Under the pieces are notes generated by a model. The model searched no databases. It worked only from the letters and a program-made list of their open reading frames with translations, and had not been told where the DNA came from. DNA of 64,000 nt. Origin: Stenogyne calaminthoides (lineage: Eukaryota; Streptophyta; Magnoliopsida; Lamiales; Lamiaceae). The translations under genes were made by a program, and so were the position numbers. The stretch spans positions 22,107,554 through 22,171,553 of the forward strand of contig JBBCBC010000024.1 of assembly GCA_037126765.1 (NCBI GenBank), given 5' to 3'. Below, piece after piece: positions 32,797 to 43,950 of the stretch; position 1 is the stretch's first letter, and each line of letters opens with the position of its first letter.

Positions 32797-34398
32797 TGTT
32801 AGTGTTAGTGTCCTAGAGACAATATATTGTAAGAACATAATACTCGATGATATTCAGTTTGATTTAATATTACAGTTCACTTAATATTAATGTATGTGAA
32901 TACACTTGTTTGAATAATATGTTTGATTGTTTGCATTTATTCATACAAGTGTTTCCATGAGTCATTGTTGTCATTGAGGTTGTGAGAACTCAGATGACTT
33001 AAGCATGATTCTCAAATAGCCCCGATCAAGGATCATCAAGAATGGGATATTGATGATGCAATGGAGATTGGTGTGCGATCTGCATCATACTCTTAGAGAG
33101 TGTAGTAAGATCTCACTTACTACGAGATATTAGGTATCTCATGATGGATGCACAAATACCTTAGAGGGTATTGGTATACCCATCCGAGAAACCGTTTGAT
33201 GTAGTTCCACTATATGTGTCTACGGGTGCCTCAGATAGTGGGAGCGATGTGATACTCCTTTGACTTGAGGTCAATGCGCACGACACGTGTGGAGTGATGA
33301 ACTTTGACCATGACCGACGCTTGTACCCTTCCATGGGTAGATATGGCTTGGATTGGGTTCATCACGAAGTGCATGTGCGTGGTAGTTGAGCCAAGAAAAA
33401 GATTCATTCCTCAAAATGGATTTAGAGAGAATACTCATTTTCTCATCATAATTGGATCAAAGTCATTGGCCAATGCACGTTAACTTGGACTTTGTGGTCA
33501 AGTGTGATACGAGTGATCAATTAGTGATTAGAGATAAATTGATTTAGTTATTTGAATAGATACTTCATCATGTTCAAGACTAATCGATTATTTGTGAATG
33601 AAAGGAGGAAATCGCAATAGCCCATGTTACAGTTACAGGTAGTTGCACGTTTCTCGCAACGTACCTCATTTATTGAGAATGTCTGATTTATTGTCTAGGG
33701 TTCAATTAAGACTGTTAGTTTGACTAATCACTCGATATATGAGGGCCTATGGGTCACACAACAAGTAGTTCCCTTTTACGGATTATAGTTGGTTGATTAA
33801 ATGTTAAATTGGATTTAATATTTAATTTATGAAGAATTAATTAATAATGGATTAATTTGGAATTAATTATTATTAATATTTAATTAAATTGGATTTGATT
33901 AAATAGGAATTTCCAATAATAATATATGAAATATTATTATAGGATTTAATATATATGGAAATAAATCGTAGAGATTTGACATATATGGGAATTAAATCCG
34001 TAGAGATTTTATATGTAGGAAATAAATCTAAGAGATTTATTCAAATAAAGATTAGGGATTTTATTTCCTCATCAGGTTAGCTTAAGATTTAAGCTGGGCA
34101 TCTCCTATATATATGAGCTCTTAGGAATCCATAATACGGTTGTTCATATTTTCTCCATAAATCAAGAGTTAGAATTTTCCTAGCAAATTCGTCTCGGGAT
34201 TCAAAGCTGGCAAATCTGTGCAAGTCTGTGAACAGGGATCACGTGGATACCATAGTTGAGAAATCTGATCTTGAATTACTGTAAGATTTCTTGTTATGTT
34301 TATTCGTAATCGTTTATGCAATCATATGTTCATTGTTGGTGAACTGTTTAATTCTGATGCGCATGTATTACGTGTTTACGTGCCTCAATATTCCAACA
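32797..34398 (+). repeat. Copia B (plus copy) 3' LTR
   Basis: Full-length LTR of 1602 bases from TGTTAGTG to ATTCCAACA. It is in inverted orientation to the LTR at 27291-28885, so the two LTRs face away from a head-to-head internal region. Confidence 0.93.
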
Positions 34399-34853
34399 CT
34401 AACCCCTTTCGGCAACTCAACCAAGTCCCAGACTTGATTGGTGTACATCGAGTCCATCTCGGATTTCATGGCTTCATGCCACTTCTTTGAGTCAACATCT
34501 GATGCTGTCTCAGTGTAAGTTCTAGATTCGTCTTTATCTGGAATTTCCACGTCATCATGTTCCTCTATGAGAAAACCATAATATCTTATGGGTGGATTAC
34601 TAACTCTAGTGGACTTACGGAGTTGTGGTTGTTCAGGCTGCACATTCTGATCGTGAAAATTTTGTGGCGCTGCGATTTCATCATTGACCGGGGAGGCCAC
34701 AAGAGCGACACTTCTGGATGCTCCTTGAGCACTTCCGGATGCCTCTTGAGCGGGAGTTTGAACTATGTTGTTCTCATTCAGCCTACTTGGAGTTCGTTGC
34801 TCGGGCAGTGCAACTCCAATTACACTCCCACTAGCTGAAAGAGGATCACTTAG
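34399..34853 (-). pseudogene. Copia B minus fragment: Pol linker
   Basis: The minus strand encodes SASGSVIGVALPEQ, QPQLRKSTRVSNPPIRYYGF, KKWHEAMKSEMDSMYTNQVW and DLVELPKG. It continues the minus-strand B2 sequence that stops at 30368: the segment reading CTAACCCCTTT plus GGCAACTC occurs both at 30349-30368 and at 34399-34418 with one difference. It ends at flank repeat copy 3. Confidence 0.88.
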
Positions 34854-34958
34854 TGATAAACAAAACAAATAGTGTACAAAGTGATCACCAGTAAATGAAG
34901 AGAATTGTGAAAAAATAATAATATAAAATTAGTATATTTATAGATAGCTAATACTTAC
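34854..34958. repeat. Flank repeat, copy 3
   Basis: It matches 10134-10238 over 105 bases and then continues into AT-rich sequence, so it is the right-hand border of the copia B complex. Confidence 0.9.
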
Positions 34959-36985
34959 ACCACATTTAGCAAGTAAATAAATTTAGCCAAATATTTAAAT
35001 ATCACTAAATAAGCTTATAGAATAAATATAATTTGACAATTAGATATAATGCATTATTTTTATTAGAAAAAATATTGCGTAGTATAATTAATAAGAATTA
35101 AAATCTATAATCCATAATAAACTTAAGTAAACTCTACAAAATAATTTATAACAAAAATATTCGTTTACAACTTACCAGGAAAATAGACAATTTGTAGGAA
35201 GTGAAACTCGATGCTTTCTCAAAATTATATGAATATGTAATGAAATAAACAATATGTAAAAAATTATACTAATTTGTGTTACTATGTGTATTAAATTATC
35301 AATAATTGTCCATTAATAGTTAGACATGATTATAGAAAATGATTAAATTATAAGATAATTTCATGGAAAGGTTATTACATAAGATTTAATATTTCAGCTA
35401 AATCAATTGATGTTAATTATATAGTGATTAATATTTTGAAAAATATTATTGTCTAACATAACAAATCATTCAATAAAGCATTTAAATAAAAAGATTAGTT
35501 TACGACTTACTAGGAAAGTTGACGGTTTGTATGACTGGAACTTGATGTTTTCATAAAATTATATGAATTTGTGATTAAATAAAAAATATGTAACAATTTA
35601 TATTAATTTGTGTTATTATGTGTAATAAATTATCAATAATTGCCAATTAATAGTTAGACAAAATTATAGGTAATGATTAATTTATAAGATAATTTTATGG
35701 AAAAATTAATAAATAAGCTTTAATACTTGAGCTAAATCAATGGATGTTAATTATGTAGTGATTAATATTAAAAAAATTTCTCATAAAAAATATTCATTTA
35801 AATATAACGAACAATTAATAATTTGAGAGTATCCGTCAAATTCATCGTAACCTAAAGTTTAGCTAAACATTGAACGCACATACAAAAGATACAGTATACT
35901 AAAGTTTTGTATTTAAAAATAGAAATATAGTATAAAAAATCGGTGAACTAATTATACGTCCTCATAACCTAAATAATCATTCTTACTATTTTGTACAGAA
36001 AAGACTTCAACAATTCACTTGGATTTAATAAATCGTGATATGAAAATAAAATGTATAAGATCAAAACGTATTTATATGAATCTGCAATTTAAAATATTTT
36101 AAAAAAATAACATATATGTTCTAATAATATTAAGTTTTATAATTTTAATGTAATAAGAGTACATAAAAGCCGATTAATAAAAATAGAATCTTTAAATTAG
36201 ATAATTTTAATAAATATTTTATAAAAGCATAATGATAATTAATATAAAATAGATTTAGTTATGCTCAATTGATTGATGGAATTACAATAGTCTTTAACAT
36301 TTAAAATTAAATTAATAACAACTATTAATGATTTTTTATGTATGGATATGTTAAAGTATATTTAATTTTATGTTTAGAATAATTTAAATAAAATTGATAA
36401 ATCATCAAGTTACATAAAATATAGTGCACCATAATCAATATCATCATAAGCTTATTTTTATAAGAATTAACCCACATTCAATTTTTATAAAATAATACAT
36501 GAAATAGTGTGTTGCTTGATTGAAGCCAACCAATAATCAATTAGTATTAGATTATAAATTGCTTGATCTACCATATACACAAGCAAAGCGAATTATTTGA
36601 TTTACCATATAATAGACGCTTAATCGAGTATTTTGTGAATTGAGAATTTGTAATCAAATCTCTTTCCGGTAAATTTCTTTAAATTTCGTTTAGTATTTGA
36701 TACGTTATTTCTTTTCTAAATCTACACAATTATAATCATAAATGACTGTACAAATAAATCTATTGATATGGAGTAGTAGTGATATTCGGTAAAAATAACT
36801 ACAATAGTAATGCAATAAAACAAACTAATTCTCAGAAGTAACATTCTTAAAAAGTGTTTAATTCCTGCTTCACAAATTCAATCTTTGCTAAAATAAAGAA
36901 GCATCATCATACCCTTCTTTCCGGGTAAACCGAAAACGATCTTCTACCATACATTAATTTTAATTAGAACGATTGTTGCGTAATA
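34959..36985. other. AT-rich flank with a 335-base tandem repeat, no clear gene
   Basis: Very AT-rich. Positions about 35160-35490 and 35497-35830 are diverged copies in tandem, sharing GTTTACRACTTAC at the start and a stretch on ATGTTAATTAT near the end. Several TTACC/CTTAC steps could be minus-strand splice donors. By position this is probably the middle of the Helitron whose helicase lies at 39745-40850 and RPA exons at 9285-10019. I recognise no protein in it. Confidence 0.5.
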
Positions 36986-39105
36986 AAACTTGTTGGGAAA
37001 TGAATTTAATAAAAAGGATTTTGATTAGATCCCAAAAAAAAAATCCTTTTCTCTAATAAGTAGTATGACATGGTCGGGGATAATCTTGATAGATGAGTCG
37101 ATTCGAATTAGGTTTTAGAGTGTTATGGAAAGATGATATCTCGCAAAATGTATAGTCGAGATATAGTTCAGATAGGTTAGAAGGCTCAAGAACTTCAAGA
37201 TGTTTCTGATTTTTGTATCAAGATACCGGGTTTTTTTAAAATTTAGATGAAATCATTTAAGAAGTCTCAAGACTCAAGATAAAACCGAGAACTCAAGACT
37301 CAAAGACGAAGACTCAAGATATCACCAAGATGAATCAAGACTCCAAAAGACTCAAGTCTCGAAGACCAATCGAAGACTCGAAGACTCAAGACGCAAAAAT
37401 TTCTCAAGACAATCATTCCAGTATCTTATAAGATCATTAAAACCGAGCAAGACAAGAATTCATTCTCAAGACTCGCAATATACCGAATGTATCCTTAATG
37501 CTCAAGATAAACTGAATGTTCCGAGGCACCGAATATATCTATCCGGCTGATGCAATATCGAGAAAAACGCGATGCCTTAGAAAGTTAGATATTGCCAAGA
37601 CATTCAAATGCGCATAAAAGGAACTAAGTCGGAAGTGTTGTTAAGGTTATATCAAACTCGTAGTTTGTAACCAAAAGAGCCGCTGAAATGAAGGTGTCTA
37701 CCTTTTACCGAGACAAAAGTCAAAAAAAGAAGAAGACGACACTGCACCATACTAACACCGGTAAAGGACAATGTCAAGACTAAAAAGATGTCGATGTATG
37801 TACGAAAAGTTCCACACCGCAAAAAATTAAAGACCGGGTTACATGAAAGGCTATTGCCTAAAAACGTGTTAGGAGTTTTCAAACCCTAAATATAGCCGCT
37901 TTCACACACCATAAGAGGAACTCACGGGTTATCTCTCCAACGGATAGTTTTCAAGAGTAACCTTGGTGTATGCCTATAAATCTTGGTGACCCTCTACATT
38001 GTAAGGTTACGGAAATTTATAATGCAACTCAAGAGCTCAAACTTATTCTTGCAAAAAGTTAAAGCACTCAAATACCTTGAATTTCCCAAGTGCTTCTATA
38101 TTGAAGAGAGCTCACTTTACTAAGCCTAGCTTGATAAGATTTATCCAAAAACTTAGCTTAGTCGAGATATCCTAACCCTTTGCATTGTGCTTCATTGTAA
38201 AGGATATCTCATCCTAGTTGAAAACCAACCAAGAAACCCCAAACCCTTGAGAAGGTAGTTGGAGTGTGTTTGTTGGTGAGTAGAGTTGTAAAGAGTTAGT
38301 AAACTACGTGGAGTAGTAAGAAAACTCTAGAGGAGAAGTTAGTAAGCTCTGAGGTAGTCCGAAAGCTTGTGTGTGATTGAGTTAGTAAACTACGAGGTAG
38401 TCGAAAAAACTCAAGGTCGGGTTGAGTAAGTAAACTACGGAGTAGTCGAAAAAACTTCGAGGTCGAAGTTGAGTAAGTAAACTACGAGGTAGTCGAAAAG
38501 CTCGTTGATAGTGAATTTCTCCTCAAGAGTCGTGGAGAGTGGATGTAGGAGCTTGAGTCTCCAACCACTATAATCATTGTGTTCTTATTGCTTTCCTTAT
38601 CCGTTAATCGCTTGCATCAACTTGTTTTTGAAAGCATACTTTTCAATCGATATTCAGCTTGGAATCAATCCAATCGAAGTTGCATAAATCAATCAACACC
38701 TTGACCTAATCACTATTTCATATAGGGAAAGGTTTTCAAAGAAAGCTTAAAACGAGTATAAACTAAGGGCCAACCATTCCGACGATCGAAGTAGCTAGAA
38801 ACAGATAGTTTTACCGAACTCAACTCTTCCGAGGATTCAATAAGTTAGTTATCCGATCCAAGCAACTCAGATCTCTCGACACTCAGACTCCGGTTGGGAT
38901 TATCGAGAGGTTTCAAAAGCAAATTAAAACAGAACGATCACCGCCTCGAGAGACTTTGACTCAGAGTGATCTCCAAAGGCTTCTCGAACCTAACCTCCGT
39001 GTTTATCGACCCAAGTCCGACCTCGATGAAAAAAAGTTTAAAAATCATCGAACACGTATTCCCCATACACGTGTAAGACTCGTTTTCACCGGGACCTACA
39101 AAACT
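36986..39105 (+). mobile_element. Copia C solo LTR with AAACT target duplications
   Basis: The LTR spans 36991 (TGTTGGGAAATG) to 39100 (CACCGGGACCTACA) and is co-linear with the LTRs of the complete copia C, in the opposite orientation. AAACT stands on both sides (36986-36990 and 39101-39105). No internal sequence is left, so it is the product of LTR-LTR recombination. The array of AGACTCAAG-type units lies at 37260-37400. Confidence 0.95.
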
Positions 39106-39744
39106 AATAAAAATTAAAATCTGAAACCCTAATATTACAAATTTCCTTCAAGTTTTTGATTTCCTTCAACTTCTTCAGAGGATCCACATAGTTCACCATA
39201 TGCAACATGCACATTGTCAATGTCGTTGAGATTGAAATGTCGTTGAGATAAATAATTTGCTTGAAAATAGGTACACCCTCGGTTCCAATCTCATTAATAT
39301 CATATAAAATAGATAAAATTCCTAACTTCAGATCTAATTGACTAATAAAAAAAATTAACTAAGAATTGTCCTAAAATTAAGAGTAAAAATAATCTGATTC
39401 TTAATACACAAAAAATAAAATGAAACAGAGATTGAAAAATGGAGTGTAAAACTTATCTTTAAATAGGCGGAGAAAAAAAAATTTCCCTCAAAATAAGCAA
39501 GTAATAATGAGGCAATTAATTTCCTTTTATTAATTAAATATATATATATATATAATTAAGAATGTGCACTATATTTGTAATAATTTATTCAATTACTATA
39601 TACAAATTTCATTGAGAGGAATTTTCATTAGTAGTAATATATGTAACCAAACTTGATCACTAAATTATTTAATTTAATAAAACATTGATGAATGATGATT
39701 AGTTAAACTGATTTTCGTATCTAAAATTAATAAAAATATATCAT
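39106..39744. other. AT-rich gap between solo LTR and Helitron helicase
   Basis: No convincing frame. One minus-strand stretch near 39150-39230 reads as HVAYGELCGSSEEVEGNQKL without a known match and could be an exon remnant. Confidence 0.4.
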
Positions 39745-40850
39745 TTTTCTCTAGACTACGACAATTCAACCTAAATAACATTATCGATGTTCCAATTTTA
39801 AAATTTAGTTCATAATCAAGAAAACCCGAACACTTCAACTATTTAAGAATTGATCAGGAGTGTGCATAATAGAAAGACGGTCAACATTTGAATCAACATG
39901 GAAAGGAATATTAACGCTCAAATAAGTACGTGGTTCATTTCCATTCAATTGAACCATGTGATCGTTTATGGACCTAACAACATCCGACATAGGAGCACGA
40001 AATGCTCAGTTCTGCAAATAATAGTGATCGTCCATCTTGTTCTTAAAATCAGAATAAATATTATCATCAATATGACCGATCAGATCATCACACCTCTAGA
40101 AAATGTATCATCCAAAATTTGTACATCAAAATCATACTCAATTTGTGATCCTACACTTTTGTCTCTAATAGATGTGATCCAATCAGAAAAAACTTTCAAT
40201 TTTGTGTAAACCATCATCCAATTCCAAATTTTGCAACTACATATTTCTTGTAAGTTTCGGTATGGTACAATCATTCCACAAAAGAGATGAACTTATTATA
40301 GCGTGTTCAATATCATGCATTGTTCCTTTTGGAATAACCGACAACATCTGTCAGAAATCGTCTCCAAATATTATATTCTTACCATCAAAAGACAATCAGA
40401 AGACAACAGACCAGTCAGTTGCATAATATCCTTATAAATTATATCAAGAGCTTTAATACAATATTTATTTACCATCAAAGTTTCATCCTATATATGAGAT
40501 CAGTCTTAATCAAAAACTTGCAAAATGACTATCCTGATTAACATTGCAAGTAGAATCTTCGGTAGCATTAATAGGAATGGCAAACTTAGAATGAGTAGAG
40601 AAGTCAAGTTATACCATGAATGCTACATTAGTGACAATCTTGTCATTAAACCTCAAACCTACAGACATCGTCTTCCATATACATATTTGTTCAGTTCCAC
40701 TGTATCCAAGCACAAATATTACGTACCCCACCTCTACCAGAATGAATGAACTTTTGTATTTGTTCATAAACATCGTGTTGTTCATCACTAAGTCTATTTA
40801 TCAAATACTCATACTAAATATTAATTTCTAATTTGTAGCATGCGAACTCC
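39745..40850 (-). pseudogene. Helitron PIF1-like helicase C-terminal domain, broken
   Basis: On the minus strand, from right to left: LSDEQHDVYEQIQKFIHSG, then VIFVLGYSGTEQICIWKTMS, a degenerate Walker A (normally GxGGTGKT), KFAIPINATEDSTCNVNQD, DETLMVNKYCIKALD (normally DEAPM), a degraded FGGDFRQVLP motif with CRLFRKEQCMI, then WITSIRDKSVGSQIEYDFDV, VVRSINDHMVQLNG, TYLSVNIPFHVDSNVD, PDQFLNS and ELNFKIGTSIMLFR. This is the order of plant Helitron helicases. Many stops and frameshifts. The Rep (HUH) domain is not found in the window. It is on the same strand as the RPA-like exons at 9285-10019. Confidence 0.85.
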
Positions 40851-41559
40851 ATCATTAAAAATCTATTTCGAGATGAAAATTTAGGATTGAAGTCAATTGT
40901 TGTCATACACTCAAAGTCCTCCAGAGACTTGGTCAATAGTCCGCAACATATTATCAATCTTTATAAGATAATCATTCTTGATTATTCATCAATAATCCTT
41001 AATTCTACATAAATTCAAGATTAAATGCATATTGATTAATGTAACTATATTAGGAATAATAAAAAGGACACACGTTATTGGTAAATAAAATATAATGTAT
41101 TGTTTAAATAAAAAAAATATTGTTTAAAAATTAATTATTATACATATATATATCCTTTCCAAAATATAATATGGATATATTTTTAATTAAAATAAATATA
41201 ATTAAAACTTGTGTAATGAGAATATTGACTTGGTCTACTACATTCTTCGATGTTCCACCGATTTATTGTCAGTAATTTTTTTTAACTAAATTGCAAATTT
41301 TTATAATGATTTTTTTAATTGTATCATTAATCATTTTGACAATCTGCAAAATTTTAAAAATCTAAAAATTTTATCCACTATATAAATTTTATATTTGAAT
41401 AACATCAATTACTGATTTATTTTAATGGGTGATTATTTTTTATCCTATAATTTTGCAGATTGATTGTATAAATATATTATAACAATACATATCATGATCA
41501 TATATATATATATATATATATATCACATTATATATTAGATTTGAACTATGATGCACAAA
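40851..41559. other. AT-rich stretch without recognised features
   Basis: No frame, repeat or motif that I can support, apart from a TA microsatellite at about 41500-41522. Confidence 0.5.
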
Positions 41560-42175
41560 TTCTTATAAAAAAACCACGGTGCAGTATCGGATACTCCGAG
41601 GGTGTGGGTGCGATTCGCGTGGGATTCGCACCGGGCACGCCACGTGGCGAATCCGTGAGTAATTTAAAAAAAAAATTAGGATACGCGCCGATACGCTGGA
41701 TACGCGTATCCTGTGCGGGAATGGTGCGTGAGTGCTTATTTTTTTAGAAAATATAATTTTTTTTGTTTATTTTTGTAATTTTTTAAGACTAAAATCTATA
41801 TGGTCATTTTATTAAGTACTAAATATATTATTTGAATTGAACATTATTATGCAATATAATTTAAATTGAAAATATATCACTTGTTTTTTTTAATTGAATT
41901 CCTTAATATAACTTATGTATTGAACTGGTGTTATTTGAATTAATGTTTGTTACTTAATTACATTAAATTATTGAAAATACTTAAGTTTTATGTGAATTAC
42001 ATACATTTGATATGCGAATTTTAAAATTTTAATATATCTTATAAGTGTTATATATAATAAAATATAAATAAACAGACGTAGCCATATCGCACCCTAATTT
42101 TTTTGAAAATTCGTATCCCCGTACCCATATCTTATCGCACCTGCACCCCTGAACCCACACCTATGCAACATAGGA
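41560..42175. repeat. Putative degenerate DNA transposon with GGATACG/GTGCG-rich ends
   Basis: GC-rich ends stand out from the AT-rich surroundings. The left end (41575-41735) has repeated GGATAC, CGATACG, GATTCGC and GTGCG words. The right end (42075-42175) read in reverse complement has GGTGTGGGTTC, GGTGCGATA and GGGTACGGGGATACG. The ends are imperfect inverted matches (GGTGTGGGTGCG against GGTGTGGGTTC). The middle is AT-rich. No transposase is visible. Confidence 0.35.
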
Positions 42176-42672
42176 TTTGAATTATTCAACATTTAATAAT
42201 GTTGATAATGTATGTAGAATAAAATTAATAGATTTTTGTGATATTAACACCCTAGGAATCCCCTGATCAAAAAAAAAAAAAAAAATAATTCTTTTGGTAT
42301 CCGTCACAATAATATATTGAAAATTATACATAATATTTATTATTTTAATAACAGGATCATATTATTTAGTAAATAAATTATGATTAATAAAATAATGCAT
42401 AACAATATTAAAAACCTCTCTCCAATAGTTTAACATATATGTTGTGCAATGTTTTTTGCATTAAGCATATACGACAAATATATATATACACACATTAATT
42501 AATCAACTTGATAGAATTGTTTAAAAGTTATAAGAGGCAATTTCACATATAAGACAAGTTTAATTTACTATATTATACGGTCCATAAAGTTATGTAATCC
42601 AGTATAATCATATTTTATAGGGAAACATGATTCAATTGTCAAAGTGGAGCTCTGTCTCATGCATGTATAAAG
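42176..42672. other. AT-rich stretch with an 18-base A run
   Basis: A run of A at 42269-42286 follows CCTAGGAATCCCCTGATC and might be the tail of a short retroposon, but no body can be identified. Confidence 0.35.
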
Positions 42673-42901
42673 TGTTGGAGTTATACGTGAAAGTATGCTT
42701 TTACTTTGTATAACAAACTGAATTTTGCGCTTATTTACTGAAAATAAATCATTTTATCACTGTTACTTTAAATATTGCAAACCGTTCAATATTAGTACGA
42801 GTTACATTGTAGTTAATGTGGTGATACCAAATCACAGAAAATCAAATTAAAGATCCTTGTAAATAAGTACAAATTCACAACCTAGATGAAAATGAGCAAT
42901 C
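42673..42901 (+). repeat. Copia A LTR start fragment (228 bases)
   Basis: It begins TGTTGGAGTTATACG and is co-linear with the next LTR at 42902, then stops at GATGAAAATGAGCAATC. The homologous LTR continues there with CATCG. The A2 LTR begins at the next base, so one copia A LTR lies directly inside or against another. Confidence 0.88.
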
Positions 42902-43936
42902 TGTTGGAGTTATACGTGAAAGTATGCGTTTACTTTGTATAACTAAACTGAATTTCTTATTTACTTGCTGAAATAAATTATTTGTCACTGTTGCATTAAA
43001 TATGATTGAATGTTATATATATTTACTGCATATCTGTTAAATAAATAGTATGTGTTACATTATAGTTAATTTAGTGATACCAGATCACATAAGGTCGAAT
43101 TAACAGTTCCTTGTAACTAAGTACAAAATTAACAACCTAGATGAAAATGAACAATCCATCGTGAAAGATTGAAGTGTAAGGCTCAAATTGGTTTGTCTTG
43201 ACCAAAAGATTACACTAGTGCATTATGATGCGCTGAATAGGACCTAAGGAGGATAAATTCTTGATTTTCTTGGAAAGATTTTATGGAATAAGTATTCCTC
43301 GAGTACAAGATTATCCCATAAATTCAAGAAAAGTCAAAGATCTTATTTCTTCCCATTACTGCAATTTTCGAAAATTACCCTATAATTATAAGGGGAAATT
43401 TTTGTTGGGATTTGATTATGGAAAATAAAATATATTGGATATATTCAAGATTGTATCTTGGAGAAGAAAAAGAAATTTCCCATTGGGCATCAAACCCTAA
43501 AATTTCAACCCCTCTATAATTATAAATAGGGGATGATTTTTTTTCATCCCCAATGCAATTCCATGTGTTGGAAAAATTAGAAATCCACAAAGATGGTGCA
43601 ACATAATTTTATTTTTCCCTTCTGTTAATTGTTCGTGAGCATCCTACCACCGGATTATTGAACAAGGACGTGGGAATACTTGAGAAGACACTTTGGGTTT
43701 GTTCGTATGAACGAGTACTCATCTTCTCGACGGTTGTCACTCTAAGAGGTTACTTCACGTAAACTCCTAGCAATTCCGCATGCGTAGGATTTATGTGGCT
43801 TGTTTATTTGCATGATTTGTTGTTGAATTATTATTTGAATTAATATAGGATTAAATAATGCTAGTAATAATTGTTAGAATTAAATTTGTATTTATATATT
43901 CATCTCGAATAGATCCTGACAATTAATTCCCCAACA
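42902..43936 (+). repeat. Copia A2 5' LTR
   Basis: From TGTTGGAGTTATACG to AATTCCCCAACA, 1035 bases. Compared with the 1681-base LTR at 57396-59076 it lacks a block in the middle (after about 43225). It is followed by the primer-binding site. Confidence 0.92.
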
Positions 43937-43938
43937 AC

Positions 43939-43950
43939 TGGTATCAGAGC
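43939..43950 (+). other. Copia A2 primer-binding site
   Basis: TGGTATCAGAGC, two bases after the LTR end. Confidence 0.93.

Noticed and set aside
34296..34838. Plus-strand frames across the LTR end and the minus copia B linker
   Set aside because: They are shadows of the minus-strand linker (KKWHEAMKSEMDS) and of LTR sequence.
42269..42286. Poly-A run as a LINE or SINE tail
   Set aside because: No body, promoter boxes or target duplication could be found beside it.
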